DNA of 34,683 bases from Atopobiaceae bacterium (GCA_017513965.1 JAFWMI010000122.1:1-34683), one strand, 5' to 3'; shown: positions 1 to 8,080, counted from the first letter of the stretch. A program made the numbers and translations. The notes: generated by a model from the letters alone, not told the origin.

Positions 1-67
1 AACGTGTTTCCAAGTATCCACGCGTGCGGCTATTGGAGCCAACGCGCACGTTCAATTGGAGGCAAGC

Positions 68-766
68 ATGAAGACAGGCTGCGTCGTGATCAAAGACTTC
101 AAGAGGCCGGACCCCGAGTTGGTCAAGCAGTTCGAGGGCGTCGCCGTCGCGAACCTCGACGACGTGATGAACCGCATCTCCGCCGTTGACCCGGCAATCG
201 TGCCCGTCAACAGCAGCCCGCTGTTGGGCACCGCCTTTACGGTAAAGGTCCCCGCTGGCGACAACCTCTTCTTCCACATTGCCATGGACCTCGCCAAGCC
301 CGGCGACGTAATCGTTATCGACGCTGGCGGCGACACCCGTCGCTCCACCTTCGGCGAGCTCATGGTCGGCTATTGCCGTCTGCGCGGCATCAACGGCATC
401 GTGGTTGATGGCGCCATCCGTGACGTCGACGCCATGCAAAAGCTCGACGACTTCAACGTCTATGCCCGCGGCGTCACGCCCGACGGCCCGTACAAGAACG
501 GCCCCGGCGAGATCAACACGCCCGTCTCCGTGGGCGGCCGCACCGTATTCCCCGGCGACATCGTGCTTGGCGATGCTGACGGCGTCATCTTCGTACGTCC
601 CTCCGAGGCTCCCGCTCTGCTCGAGGCCGTACACACCATCGAGGCCAACGAGGCCAACATCCTCAAGACCATGGAGGCCGACGGCACCTACATCCGCCCG
701 TGGGTGGACAAGAAGGTCGCCGAGATTGGCGTGGAGTTCCTGGACTACGCGGACTACACGGAGTAA
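68..766 (+). CDS. RraA-family protein (HMG/oxaloacetate aldolase-like)
   Basis: This 232-residue protein belongs to the RraA / 4-hydroxy-4-methyl-2-oxoglutarate aldolase family. Members cleave 2-oxo acids or decarboxylate oxaloacetate with a divalent metal; some act as RNase E regulators. The sequence shows the family core: GGD at residues 87-89, GELM at 96-99, and the metal and substrate motif DGAIRD at 114-119, whose Arg and Asp are expected ligands. The ATG at 68 is preferred over the TTG at 56 because GGAGG lies at 58-62, five bases before it. Twelve bases after its stop a 2-hydroxyacid dehydrogenase begins, so the two are surely cotranscribed. That pairing suggests catabolism of a hydroxy or keto acid, with the rest of the pathway probably upstream of the window. 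A role as an RNase regulator is less likely here. The exact substrate cannot be read from the sequence. Confidence 0.88.
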   Translation: MKTGCVVIKDFKRPDPELVKQFEGVAVANLDDVMNRISAVDPAIVPVNSSPLLGTAFTVKVPAGDNLFFHIAMDLAKPGDVIVIDAGGDTRRSTFGELMVGYCRLRGINGIVVDGAIRDVDAMQKLDDFNVYARGVTPDGPYKNGPGEINTPVSVGGRTVFPGDIVLGDADGVIFVRPSEAPALLEAVHTIEANEANILKTMEADGTYIRPWVDKKVAEIGVEFLDYADYTE

Positions 767-778
767 GGGAGCCAGCGC

Positions 779-1705
779 ATGTCTGTTTACCTCAGTGAGT
801 TCATAGACCCCACGTGCCGGGCAAAGCTCGAGGAGAAGTTCGAGGTTGTCGACAACTTTGACAAGCCCGAAGAGGTGGAGGCCATTATCCTGCGCGTCTT
901 CCCCGTTGACGCCGAGCTCATGGACAAGCTGCCCAACCTCAAGATCATCAGCAAGCACGGCGTGGGCTGCAACACCATCGACTTGGATGCGGCCAAGGAG
1001 CGCGGCATCATCGTCACCAACACCCCGGGTGCCAACGCCAACTCCGTAGCCGAGCTCATCGTGGGCCTCATGCTCGACATCTGCCGCAACATTACGGTGG
1101 CGGATCGCAAGAGCCAGGCTGGCGAGTTCTCGTCCATCGCCCCCAAGGAGATGACTGGCATCGAGCTCACCGGCAAGACGCTTGGTCTTATTGGTGCCGG
1201 CAACATCGCGCGCATCGTGGGCAAGATCCTGCATGGTGGCTTTGACTGCGACATCATTGCCTACGACCCCTACATGCCCGCCGAGGTGATGGCAGGCTTT
1301 GGGTACGAGAAGGTGGAGACCGTCGCCGAGATCATCGAGCGCGCCGACATCGTCAACGTGAGCGTACCGCTCACCCCCGAGACAAAAGACCTCATCGCCG
1401 GCGACATGTTCGACAAGTTCAAGCCCAACGCGATTTTGGTCAACGCGGCACGTGGCGGCATCGTGAACGAGGCAGACCTCTACGATGCGCTCAAGGCCGG
1501 TAAGCTGCGCGCTGCGGCATGCGACGCGTTCGTGGAAGAGCCTCCCACCGCACAGAACACCAACCTCTATGAGCTGGACAACTTCATTGGCACGCCGCAC
1601 ATTGGCGCGGGCACCGAAGAGGCGCTCGTGCGCATGGGCGAAGAGTCCGTTGCCAACGTGATCACCGTGCTCGAGGGTGGCGAACCCGCACGCCGCGTGG
1701 TGTAG
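779..1705 (+). CDS. D-isomer-specific 2-hydroxyacid dehydrogenase
   Basis: This 308-residue cytosolic enzyme is an NAD-dependent D-2-hydroxyacid dehydrogenase of the phosphoglycerate dehydrogenase-like family, which interconverts 2-oxo acids and D-2-hydroxy acids. The nucleotide-binding loop GLIGAGNIA is at residues 136-144, with Ala at the last Gly position of the usual GxGxxG. The catalytic triad appears as Arg225 (NAARGG), Glu253 or 254 (FVEEP) and His274 (TPHIG). The length is that of a minimal member with no C-terminal ACT domain, so it is probably not the biosynthetic SerA. AAGGGA at 765-770, overlapping the stop of the RraA gene, is the ribosome site. Pairing with an RraA aldolase suggests the two handle successive steps on a 2-keto or hydroxy acid. 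Substrate unknown. Confidence 0.9.
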   Translation: MSVYLSEFIDPTCRAKLEEKFEVVDNFDKPEEVEAIILRVFPVDAELMDKLPNLKIISKHGVGCNTIDLDAAKERGIIVTNTPGANANSVAELIVGLMLDICRNITVADRKSQAGEFSSIAPKEMTGIELTGKTLGLIGAGNIARIVGKILHGGFDCDIIAYDPYMPAEVMAGFGYEKVETVAEIIERADIVNVSVPLTPETKDLIAGDMFDKFKPNAILVNAARGGIVNEADLYDALKAGKLRAAACDAFVEEPPTAQNTNLYELDNFIGTPHIGAGTEEALVRMGEESVANVITVLEGGEPARRVV

Positions 1706-1736
1706 CAGTATTTAGAGCCCCAAGGGCAATTTCTAG

Positions 1737-1802
1737 CCAGAGAGGGACTGTCCCCGATTGGTTGATCCGCGGATCAACCAATCGGGGACTGTCCCTCTCT
1801 GG
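1737..1802. repeat. 66-bp near-perfect palindrome (REP-like)
   Basis: Two 33-base arms pair around the central CCGCGG at 1767-1772 with a single T/T mismatch (1749 against 1790). Each arm carries GGGACTGTCCC (1744-1754 and 1785-1795) in the same orientation, which is what creates the mismatch. The palindrome begins 31 bases after the dehydrogenase stop and has no T-run on either side, so it is not a canonical terminator, although RNA from it would fold strongly. The related motif at 6295-6356 suggests a dispersed REP-like family. Otherwise the 207-base gap 1706-1912 holds only the upstream region of the next gene. Confidence 0.9.
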
Positions 1803-1912
1803 TTTCTACTTGTGTCGGGCTCCTACCACCAGCCGATTACCCAAAAAGCATGTGTCGGCAATCCCCATAATGGTTGTTATCGAACCCCATTCGTTCGTGG
1901 AGAGGACCTTGC

Positions 1913-2842
1913 ATGCGATACATCGAGTTTGGCACCACAAAGGCAAAGGTGTCCGAGGTAATTCTTGGCACCATGCGCATAGCCCAAAAGGCCCCCGAGC
2001 AGGTGGCAGACCTCATTGAGGTCGCACTGGATAGCGGCATCAATGCCGTGGACACCGCACCCATCTACGGCCCCTCCGAGGGTCTCATCGGCAAGGCCTT
2101 CGCCTGCCGGCCCGGCCTCAGGGACCGCGTATGGCTTCAAACCAAGCTGGGCATCCGCCCGCACCCGCGCGTAGAGGCCAACTACTTCGACTTCTCGTAT
2201 GAGCACATCATGGACTCCGTGGAGAACAGCCTCAAGGAGCTCAAGACGGACCACATCGACTCCTTGCTGCTGCATCGTCCAGACGCGCTCATGGAGCCGC
2301 AGGAGATCGCGCGCGCCTTCCAAGAGCTGCACGACGCCGGAAAGGTCATCGACTTTGGCGTCTCCAACCAAAACCCGGCCATGATGCGCAGGCTCGCCGC
2401 CTATCTCCCCTTCCCCATCACCGCAAACCAGGTACAGCTGTCCGCGGCATTCACGCCCATGTTCGATGCGTTCTTCAACGCCAACATGCAAAACGACGCC
2501 GGCATCATGCGCGACGGCGGCATCCTTGAGTACGGCGCGGAGCACGACATGGCCATTCAGGCATGGAGCGTACTACAGCACGGCTACTTTGGCGGCGTGT
2601 TCCTTGGCGACTCCGACTATCAGGGTCTCAACGACTCGCTCTCGCGCATTGCCGCCGACCACGGCACCACGCCCACGGCCGTTGCCATCAACTGGGTGCT
2701 GCGCTATCCCGCGAAGATGCAGGCAATCGTAGGTACGACGAGGCCCGAGCGCGTGCGGCAGAGCGCCGCGGCCTGCGATTGGACCATGACCCGCGAGGAG
2801 TGGTACGAGGTCTACCTCTCGGCAGGGAACAAGCTCCCCTAG
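1913..2842 (+). CDS. aldo/keto reductase, YdhF-like
   Basis: This 309-residue protein is an NADPH-dependent aldo/keto reductase, a TIM-barrel oxidoreductase reducing carbonyls to alcohols. The catalytic tetrad is complete: Asp47 and Tyr52 (VDTAPIYG), Lys78 (LQTKLG) and His121 (LLLHRPD). The C-terminal IVGTTRPERVR segment is the cofactor-binding part and resembles the E. coli YdhF branch. The ATG at 1913 is chosen because GGAGAGG lies at 1899-1905; an upstream TTG at 1874 in the same frame has no such site. It stands alone, downstream of the palindrome and followed by its own terminator, so it is probably monocistronic. The physiological substrate cannot be inferred. Confidence 0.9.
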   Translation: MRYIEFGTTKAKVSEVILGTMRIAQKAPEQVADLIEVALDSGINAVDTAPIYGPSEGLIGKAFACRPGLRDRVWLQTKLGIRPHPRVEANYFDFSYEHIMDSVENSLKELKTDHIDSLLLHRPDALMEPQEIARAFQELHDAGKVIDFGVSNQNPAMMRRLAAYLPFPITANQVQLSAAFTPMFDAFFNANMQNDAGIMRDGGILEYGAEHDMAIQAWSVLQHGYFGGVFLGDSDYQGLNDSLSRIAADHGTTPTAVAINWVLRYPAKMQAIVGTTRPERVRQSAAACDWTMTREEWYEVYLSAGNKLP

Positions 2843-2879
2843 CCAACAACACGCCACGCATCGCACCAAATGCTTCCAC

Positions 2880-2918
2880 GAGGGCGTTCGCCTGCGACCA
2901 CCGCACGCGAACGCCCTC
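2880..2918 (+). terminator. rho-independent terminator after aldo/keto reductase
   Basis: A perfect 12-bp stem (2880-2891 with 2907-2918) encloses a 15-base loop, followed by ATTTCGT. The tail is only moderately T-rich. It lies 37 bases after the reductase stop and separates it from the nuclease gene. Confidence 0.7.
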
Positions 2919-3009
2919 ATTTCGTCCGACCAAGGACATCGCCCATAATTACGTCACATGGGACTGCTACGCTCCCAACAGAGTCAACGGCGATGCGAGG
3001 GGTATTGTC

Positions 3010-3972
3010 ATGCGCAACAGTACGTATGCCATGCGCATCCTCATATCTGCGCTCATTGCAGGCTTCGTAATGCTGAGTGGCTGCGAACTCACCTCATGGC
3101 CAGCGATGCATGCGCAAGTGGACAAGGCACCCCCCGCCCCAACATACACGGCGTGGGATGCAAGTGCCTACCCAAACTACTATCGCGTAGACGGCCCGGC
3201 AACATACGTGAGCACACTCTCTGCGGGCGAGACGGCCTACGGTGACCTTGACGCACTGGGAAGGGCCACGTGGGCAGAGACGGTAGTGGACTACGACGCC
3301 ATGGCACGAGGCATCGCGCGCGAGCGGGGCGACATGAGCTCGCTCGAACCCACGGGATGGGGACACAACGCCGAGGTCGAGCTCCAGCTGCCAGATGGCA
3401 GCTCCTACCACGGCTACTTTTGGAATCGGTCTCATTTGCTGGCAAAGTCGCTGGGTGGCTGCGACGAGCTCTGCAACCTCATAACGGGCACGCGCCTGCA
3501 GAACGTGGGCAACAACGACGGTTCTGGCGGCATGGCCTATTGCGAGACGCGGTGCAGGGCATGGCTTGAGGAGCATCCCAAGGGCACCCTCTCGTATCGC
3601 GCCGTTGCGGCATACGAGGGAGACGAGCCTGTGCCCCGCAGCGTGATCGTGGACATGCGGTCATCGGACGGGCTTATCGACGAGCGTGTGGAGGTGTTCA
3701 ACGCAGCCCTGGGCTTTTCCATCGACTACGCCACAGGCGAGTACGCTCAGGAGACCACGGCGCCTGTTCCAGATCCCCAACCCACGCCAATTGACGACGA
3801 GACGCTCGTGGTGGTGTCGGCGTCGGGAAAGGCCTATCATCGCGATGCTGGCTGCAGCGGACTCAGCAACGCAAACGAGGAGGCGCTTCGCACCGTAAGT
3901 CTCGAGGAAGCAGAGCGCATGGGCCGTCATGCGTGCGGCATATGCTATGGTGACACGGAATCAAAGAACTAA
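3010..3972 (+). CDS. lipoprotein DNA/RNA non-specific endonuclease with C-terminal Cys/His module
   Basis: This 320-residue secreted nuclease is EndA/streptodornase-like. A hydrophobic segment ends in the lipobox LSGC with Cys25, so it is probably a membrane-anchored lipoprotein. The nuclease domain (about residues 45-245) carries NRSHLL at 139-144, the equivalent of the DRGH catalytic motif with His142 as general base, and NVGNND at 165-170 as the likely metal-binding Asn region. After a Pro-rich linker (252-260) comes a small domain with His277, Cys282, Cys309 and Cys312, spaced like the Ada-like metal-binding tails of some secreted nucleases. GAGGGG at 2997-3002 sets the start; Met8 is possible. 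The DUF389 gene follows after 23 bases. The likely role is scavenging extracellular nucleic acid or DNA uptake; this is inference from the family. Confidence 0.83.
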   Translation: MRNSTYAMRILISALIAGFVMLSGCELTSWPAMHAQVDKAPPAPTYTAWDASAYPNYYRVDGPATYVSTLSAGETAYGDLDALGRATWAETVVDYDAMARGIARERGDMSSLEPTGWGHNAEVELQLPDGSSYHGYFWNRSHLLAKSLGGCDELCNLITGTRLQNVGNNDGSGGMAYCETRCRAWLEEHPKGTLSYRAVAAYEGDEPVPRSVIVDMRSSDGLIDERVEVFNAALGFSIDYATGEYAQETTAPVPDPQPTPIDDETLVVVSASGKAYHRDAGCSGLSNANEEALRTVSLEEAERMGRHACGICYGDTESKN

Positions 3973-3995
3973 CGGTCCAACCTTGGGGGCGACAC

Positions 3996-5096
3996 ATGGC
4001 AATCGGTAACCCACGGCACATGCTGAGGTCATACTTCAGCATGCATCAGGGTCGCGCAAAATACGAGGTCATCAAGGAACGCATTTCGGCAGGCGAACGC
4101 ATAGACGGCATCCACCTCTGCCTGCTCATCGTCGCCATGCTCATTGCGTCCATTGGCCTTAACGTGGATTCCACCGAGGCTATCGTGGGCTCCATGCTCA
4201 TCTGTCCTCTCATGGGCTCCGTACTGGCCATCGCCTATGCGTTTGCCACCGTCAACTGGCGCATGCTTCGCTCTTCGGCCTTTGGGCTGCTCATACAGAT
4301 GGCCATTTGCCTGGCAACCTCTACGCTCTACTTCGTTATCTCCCCCATCTCCAACACCACCTCCGAGCTGCTCACCAACACGAGCCCGACCGTGTGGGAC
4401 CTGCTCATCGCCCTCGCAGGCGGCATTGCGGGCGGCATAGGCAACTCGCGCCGACAAGAGCCTTCCACGCTCATTGCCGGGGTTGCCGTAGCCACCGCAC
4501 TCATGCCGCCGCTCTGCACCGCAGGCTTCTACCTTGCCATGCGCAGCCTTATGGACGTTGTGATGGCGTTGTACGAGTTCCTCATAAACGTGGTGTTCAT
4601 CGCCTTTGGCGCCGAGCTCATCTTCGTGTGGCTCCATGTTCCCCTCAAGTACGACCTCAACGACGACGGCGTCGTGACGCCTGAGGAGCGCACGACCGTG
4701 AATCAGGAGGTGCAGCACGTACGCCGACGACTCGTGTTTTGCACCATCGCCTTTGCCATTCCCTGCGTTATTGTCTCGGGTCACGTGGTGCACCAAACGC
4801 AGATAAACAACGGCGGCGAGGTATTTGAGGCCACCGACACATACGACATAGAGACCACCACCCTCGAGCTGGAGGCCGTTTGTCCCGGCTTCTCTTCCTA
4901 CGTGGTGAGCGTTGAGGATTCCTACGACATCAAGCAGGACAGCATTGTCCAGCATCTGGTGGCCACCATCACCACTACGCGCGAGCTTTCCGCAAACGAA
5001 CGGGACCGGCTCAACAAGCTCGTACACATCCACGTTCCCCAGCTCGACAAGCTCAACTTTGTTACGCAAAAAGCCCCTTCCGAGCAATCTGGCTAG
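3996..5096 (+). CDS. DUF389 (TIGR00341-type) membrane protein with EF-hand-like loop
   Basis: This 366-residue integral membrane protein matches the DUF389 family of unknown function. Roughly five or six hydrophobic segments occupy residues 30-215, including the conserved-looking Gly-rich AGGIAGGIGNSRR and the ATALMPPLC motif. A soluble loop then holds DLNDDGVVTPEE at residues 220-231, which fits the 12-residue EF-hand calcium loop (D-x-N-x-D-G-x-V-x-x-x-E). One more membrane segment (LVFCTIAFAIPCVIVSG) precedes a C-terminal soluble domain. The ATG follows GGGGG at 3984-3988. It lies 23 bases after the nuclease gene and may be cotranscribed with it. No function is established for the family. 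Phosphofructokinase follows after a 90-base gap and probably has its own promoter. Confidence 0.82.
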   Translation: MAIGNPRHMLRSYFSMHQGRAKYEVIKERISAGERIDGIHLCLLIVAMLIASIGLNVDSTEAIVGSMLICPLMGSVLAIAYAFATVNWRMLRSSAFGLLIQMAICLATSTLYFVISPISNTTSELLTNTSPTVWDLLIALAGGIAGGIGNSRRQEPSTLIAGVAVATALMPPLCTAGFYLAMRSLMDVVMALYEFLINVVFIAFGAELIFVWLHVPLKYDLNDDGVVTPEERTTVNQEVQHVRRRLVFCTIAFAIPCVIVSGHVVHQTQINNGGEVFEATDTYDIETTTLELEAVCPGFSSYVVSVEDSYDIKQDSIVQHLVATITTTRELSANERDRLNKLVHIHVPQLDKLNFVTQKAPSEQSG

Positions 5097-5186
5097 GACT
5101 TCGTTTCCATTGGCGCACATTACAAACATCGCATCACAATTTTGTGCCATACTCGTAGCATTGTTGAACTCAGGAGAGGAGCCCAG

Positions 5187-6260
5187 ATGCTCAGAATTGG
5201 AATGCTCACCAGTGGCGGAGACTGCCAGGCGCTCAATGCGGCCATGCGCGGTGTGGCAAAGACGCTCTATGCTCAGAGCAAAGACCCCGTGGAGATCTAC
5301 GGCTTCCTGGATGGCTACCGTGGCATGATCTACGGCAACTACCGCAAGCTTTCCCCCATCGACTTCAAGGGCATTCTCACGCAGGGCGGCACCATGCTCG
5401 GCACGAGCCGCACACCCTTCAAGCTGCTTGACGAGCCCACGCCCGAGGGTCTCAACAAGGTTGCTTCCATGAAGCAGACCTACAAGGAGCTCCAGCTTGA
5501 CGGCCTGGTCATGGGTGGCGGCAACGGCTCCACCAAGACGGCCAACCGCCTTTCGGAGGAGGGCCTCAACGTAATCGCCCTTCCCAAGACGATTGACAAC
5601 GACACCTGGGGCACCGACTACACCTTTGGCTTTGACTCCGCCATCGAGATTGCCACCAAGTGCATCGACGACATCCACACCACGGCGAGCTCCCACGGCC
5701 GCGTGTTCGTCATTGAGATCATGGGCCACAAGGTTGGCTGGATTCCTCTGTATGCCGGCATCGCCGGTGGCGCGGACGTCATCCTGCTGCCCGAGATTCC
5801 ATATGACATCAACAAGGTCATCGAGACCATCGACCATCGCGACGGCACCGGAAGCCGCTTCTCCATTATCGTGGCCGCCGAGGGCGCCATCTCCAAGGAG
5901 GACGCGGAGCTGCCCAAGAAGAAGTACAAGAAGAAGGTTGCCAGGCGCGGCCATTCCGTTGCGTACGAGATCGCCAAGGAGATTGGCGAGCGCACCGGTC
6001 GCGAGATTCGCGTTGCCGTACCCGGCCACACCCAGCGTGGTGGCCAGCCGTGCGCGGCCGACCGCGTGTTTGCCACGCAGGTGGGCGTCGAGGCAGCAAG
6101 CGGCATCCTCAAGGGCGAGTGGGGCTTCATGGTTGCCGACAAGGACCGCAAGATCGTGCGCGTGCCGCTCGACATCGTTGCTGGCAGGCTCAAGGTCGTC
6201 GACCCCGAGAGCCAGCTCGTACAGCAGGCAAAGCTTCTGGGCATCAGCTTTGGCGACTAG
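5187..6260 (+). CDS. pfkA: 6-phosphofructokinase
   Basis: This 357-residue cytosolic enzyme phosphorylates fructose 6-phosphate to fructose 1,6-bisphosphate, the committed glycolytic step. The nucleotide loop is GGDCQALN at residues 10-17, where most relatives have GGDxPGxN. The second motif is GGNGS at 111-115, with Asn where the usual metal-binding Asp sits, and the catalytic loop is PKTIDND at 133-139 with Asp137. By E. coli numbering the pair is Gly104/Lys124: Gly104 points to ATP and Lys124 is common in PPi or mixed-group enzymes, so the phosphoryl donor is uncertain, ATP more likely. AGGAGAGGA at 5172-5180 supports the ATG at 5187. The gene is monocistronic, convergent with the aminopeptidase across an inverted repeat. 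Confidence 0.93.
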   Translation: MLRIGMLTSGGDCQALNAAMRGVAKTLYAQSKDPVEIYGFLDGYRGMIYGNYRKLSPIDFKGILTQGGTMLGTSRTPFKLLDEPTPEGLNKVASMKQTYKELQLDGLVMGGGNGSTKTANRLSEEGLNVIALPKTIDNDTWGTDYTFGFDSAIEIATKCIDDIHTTASSHGRVFVIEIMGHKVGWIPLYAGIAGGADVILLPEIPYDINKVIETIDHRDGTGSRFSIIVAAEGAISKEDAELPKKKYKKKVARRGHSVAYEIAKEIGERTGREIRVAVPGHTQRGGQPCAADRVFATQVGVEAASGILKGEWGFMVADKDRKIVRVPLDIVAGRLKVVDPESQLVQQAKLLGISFGD

Positions 6261-6294
6261 GCGCTCACGTCAAACGTCAACTCACGATAGGTAT

Positions 6295-6335
6295 GGGACA
6301 GCCCCTTTGCTGCGTTGCAACAAAGGGGCTGTCCC
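6295..6335. repeat. 15-bp-arm inverted repeat between convergent genes
   Basis: GGGACAGCCCCTTTG (6295-6309) and its exact complement (6321-6335) flank an 11-base centre that can itself pair TGC with GCA. It lies between the phosphofructokinase stop and the convergent aminopeptidase stop. Neither side has a T-run, so a canonical terminator is not supported, though a hairpin in both transcripts is likely. A weaker relative, GGGGATTGTTCCCC, lies at 6343-6356. The GGGACAG core resembles the palindrome at 1737-1802. Confidence 0.85.
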
Positions 6336-6362
6336 GACTTCAGGGGATTGTTCCCCATCCTT

Positions 6363-7688
6363 CTATCCCATCGAGATGTTGCCCTCTCCGTCGAATTCAA
6401 GCGTGGAGGCAAAGAACGCCTTGAGCGCCGCGATAAGATACGACGTGTCCCGCGCGCCCGCCGTCTCGTAGGCCGAGTGCATGGCAAGCTGCGCGAGACC
6501 CACGTCCACGGTGTGCATACTGGCCTGGCGCATGGCGAGGTTGCCCAGCGTTGAGCCACCAGCAATGTCGCTCCGGTTGGCGAAGGCCTGTGTAGGAACG
6601 CCCGCACGCTCACAGATGCGTGCAAACACGGCGCGACTCAGGCCGTCAGTCGCGTACTTTTGGTTGGCCGCCTCTTTTATTACCACACCACCGTTCATGC
6701 GAACGCGATTCTCTTCGTCGTAGAGCTCGGGATGATTGGGATGCAATGCCTGGGCGTTGTCGCAACTCACCATAAACGAGCGTGCCAATGCACGAAAATA
6801 CTCCTCGCGCCGCATCCCTAGGCCCGCACACACGCGACGCAACACGTCTGGCAAAAACGTTGACTGGGCACCCTGCATGGTGCCCGAACCCACCTCCTCG
6901 CTATCAAAGCACGCATGCACCGTGATTGCCGCTTCGTTGCGCGTCTCTGCAAACGCACGTAGCGAAGAAAACGCGCACTGAAGGTCATCCAGGCGCGGGG
7001 CCGAGACAAACTCGTTAGCCGCACCCCACACCACGCCTTGCTGTCGGTTTACCACGAACAGGTCGCGACCGAGCACCTCCTCCGGTTCCACGCCAACCTC
7101 AGAGGCAATCAACCGGTCAAATGAGCCAGCCTCAAGCAATCCCGCAGAGAGCAAGGGGCGTATGTCACACTTGCGGTCGATCGCGCCCTTCTCGTTAACC
7201 GAGCGGTTGAGGTGGATCGCAAGACTCGGGATAAGAAGCAAGTCTTTGTTTGGGCATATCAAATGGCTGCGTATGCCAGCATCGTCTTTAACCAGCACCC
7301 TACCCGCCACCGTGAGCGGCCTGTCCAACCACGTGCGATCGATCATGCCACCATACACATCGGTGTCGATGCCCGCATACCCCAGAGGGCCGCTCGTTTG
7401 GGCGTGCGCCTTGATCTTGAACATGGGCGAATCGGTATGCGAGGCAGCAATAAGAAACTGTGGGTTGGTCACGTGCTTCCCCACGCTCAGCGCCACGATA
7501 CTGGAACCGTTGCGAATCGTGTAATACCGGCCGCCGCGCTCAACCCGCCACTTGCTTGACTCCGGAAGAAACGTGAAGCCCGCATCTTCCAAGACCGTTC
7601 GCTGCTCACGTACGGCATGGAACGCCGTGGGGCTCGCAGCTATAAAGGACAACAGGTCATGGCTTGTGCGAAGGCTCTCCTCGTCCAT
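6363..7688 (-). CDS. M18 family aminopeptidase (aspartyl aminopeptidase-like)
   Basis: This 441-residue cytosolic metallo-aminopeptidase removes N-terminal, often acidic, residues from peptides. The dinuclear zinc ligands of the M18/MH clan are visible: His84 in ASHTDSP, Asp234 in RLDDL, Glu264/265 in DSEEVGS, Asp310 in SCDNAQ and His404 near the C terminus (MHSAYE). The reading frame is open far upstream, but the ATG at 7688 gives the normal family length and comes two bases after the stop of the membrane-protein gene, with GGAG just upstream. The two genes therefore form a coupled operon. The peptide source is unknown; a general role in intracellular peptide turnover is likely. Confidence 0.92.
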   Translation of the reverse strand: MDEESLRTSHDLLSFIAASPTAFHAVREQRTVLEDAGFTFLPESSKWRVERGGRYYTIRNGSSIVALSVGKHVTNPQFLIAASHTDSPMFKIKAHAQTSGPLGYAGIDTDVYGGMIDRTWLDRPLTVAGRVLVKDDAGIRSHLICPNKDLLLIPSLAIHLNRSVNEKGAIDRKCDIRPLLSAGLLEAGSFDRLIASEVGVEPEEVLGRDLFVVNRQQGVVWGAANEFVSAPRLDDLQCAFSSLRAFAETRNEAAITVHACFDSEEVGSGTMQGAQSTFLPDVLRRVCAGLGMRREEYFRALARSFMVSCDNAQALHPNHPELYDEENRVRMNGGVVIKEAANQKYATDGLSRAVFARICERAGVPTQAFANRSDIAGGSTLGNLAMRQASMHTVDVGLAQLAMHSAYETAGARDTSYLIAALKAFFASTLEFDGEGNISMG

Positions 7689-7690
7689 CC

Positions 7691-8080
7691 CTATCGCTCC
7701 GCACGCTTGGCCATGCCGCGCGACAACAAAACGATGACCAACGAGAACACCGCCGGAATGGCAGAGAGGCATACGGGCAAGGGGTTCTCGGCAACGTGGT
7801 CGGTGCCGATTGTCATCACGATTGCGACAATGCATACCACCTGTATGAGCAGCGCCACGAGTCCAAAGGACACGAGCTTGCCAATACGTGCCGGCACGTT
7901 TGCAATGAGCGCCGAACGCGCGCCAAAGAACAGGCCAAAGACGCCCTCGCCGCACATGACGGCAGGCATATGAGCAGGACTTCCGCCCACGATAAGCACA
8001 ATGCCATACACCACCAAGGCCAAGCCGAGTGCCAGCTCGAGGAGCGTGAATATTTTGACGCGCTTTGCTTCGGAAGACAT
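7691..8080 (-). CDS. small four-TM membrane protein, unknown function
   Basis: This 129-residue protein has four hydrophobic segments (about residues 10-30, 42-60, 72-95 and 104-122), so it should lie in the cytoplasmic membrane with both termini on the same side. I recognise no family. The ATG at 8080 is preferred over the one at 8113 because GAGG stands five bases before it. It is translationally coupled to the M18 aminopeptidase: its stop is two bases before that start. The coupling suggests related roles, for example with imported peptides, but nothing in the sequence proves transport. Confidence 0.65.
   Translation of the reverse strand: MSSEAKRVKIFTLLELALGLALVVYGIVLIVGGSPAHMPAVMCGEGVFGLFFGARSALIANVPARIGKLVSFGLVALLIQVVCIVAIVMTIGTDHVAENPLPVCLSAIPAVFSLVIVLLSRGMAKRAER

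Noticed and set aside
4029-6029. A 666-residue minus-strand open frame
   Set aside because: It lies opposite the DUF389 and phosphofructokinase genes, and both of those have motifs and ribosome sites. The frame is a by-product of GC-rich codon bias.
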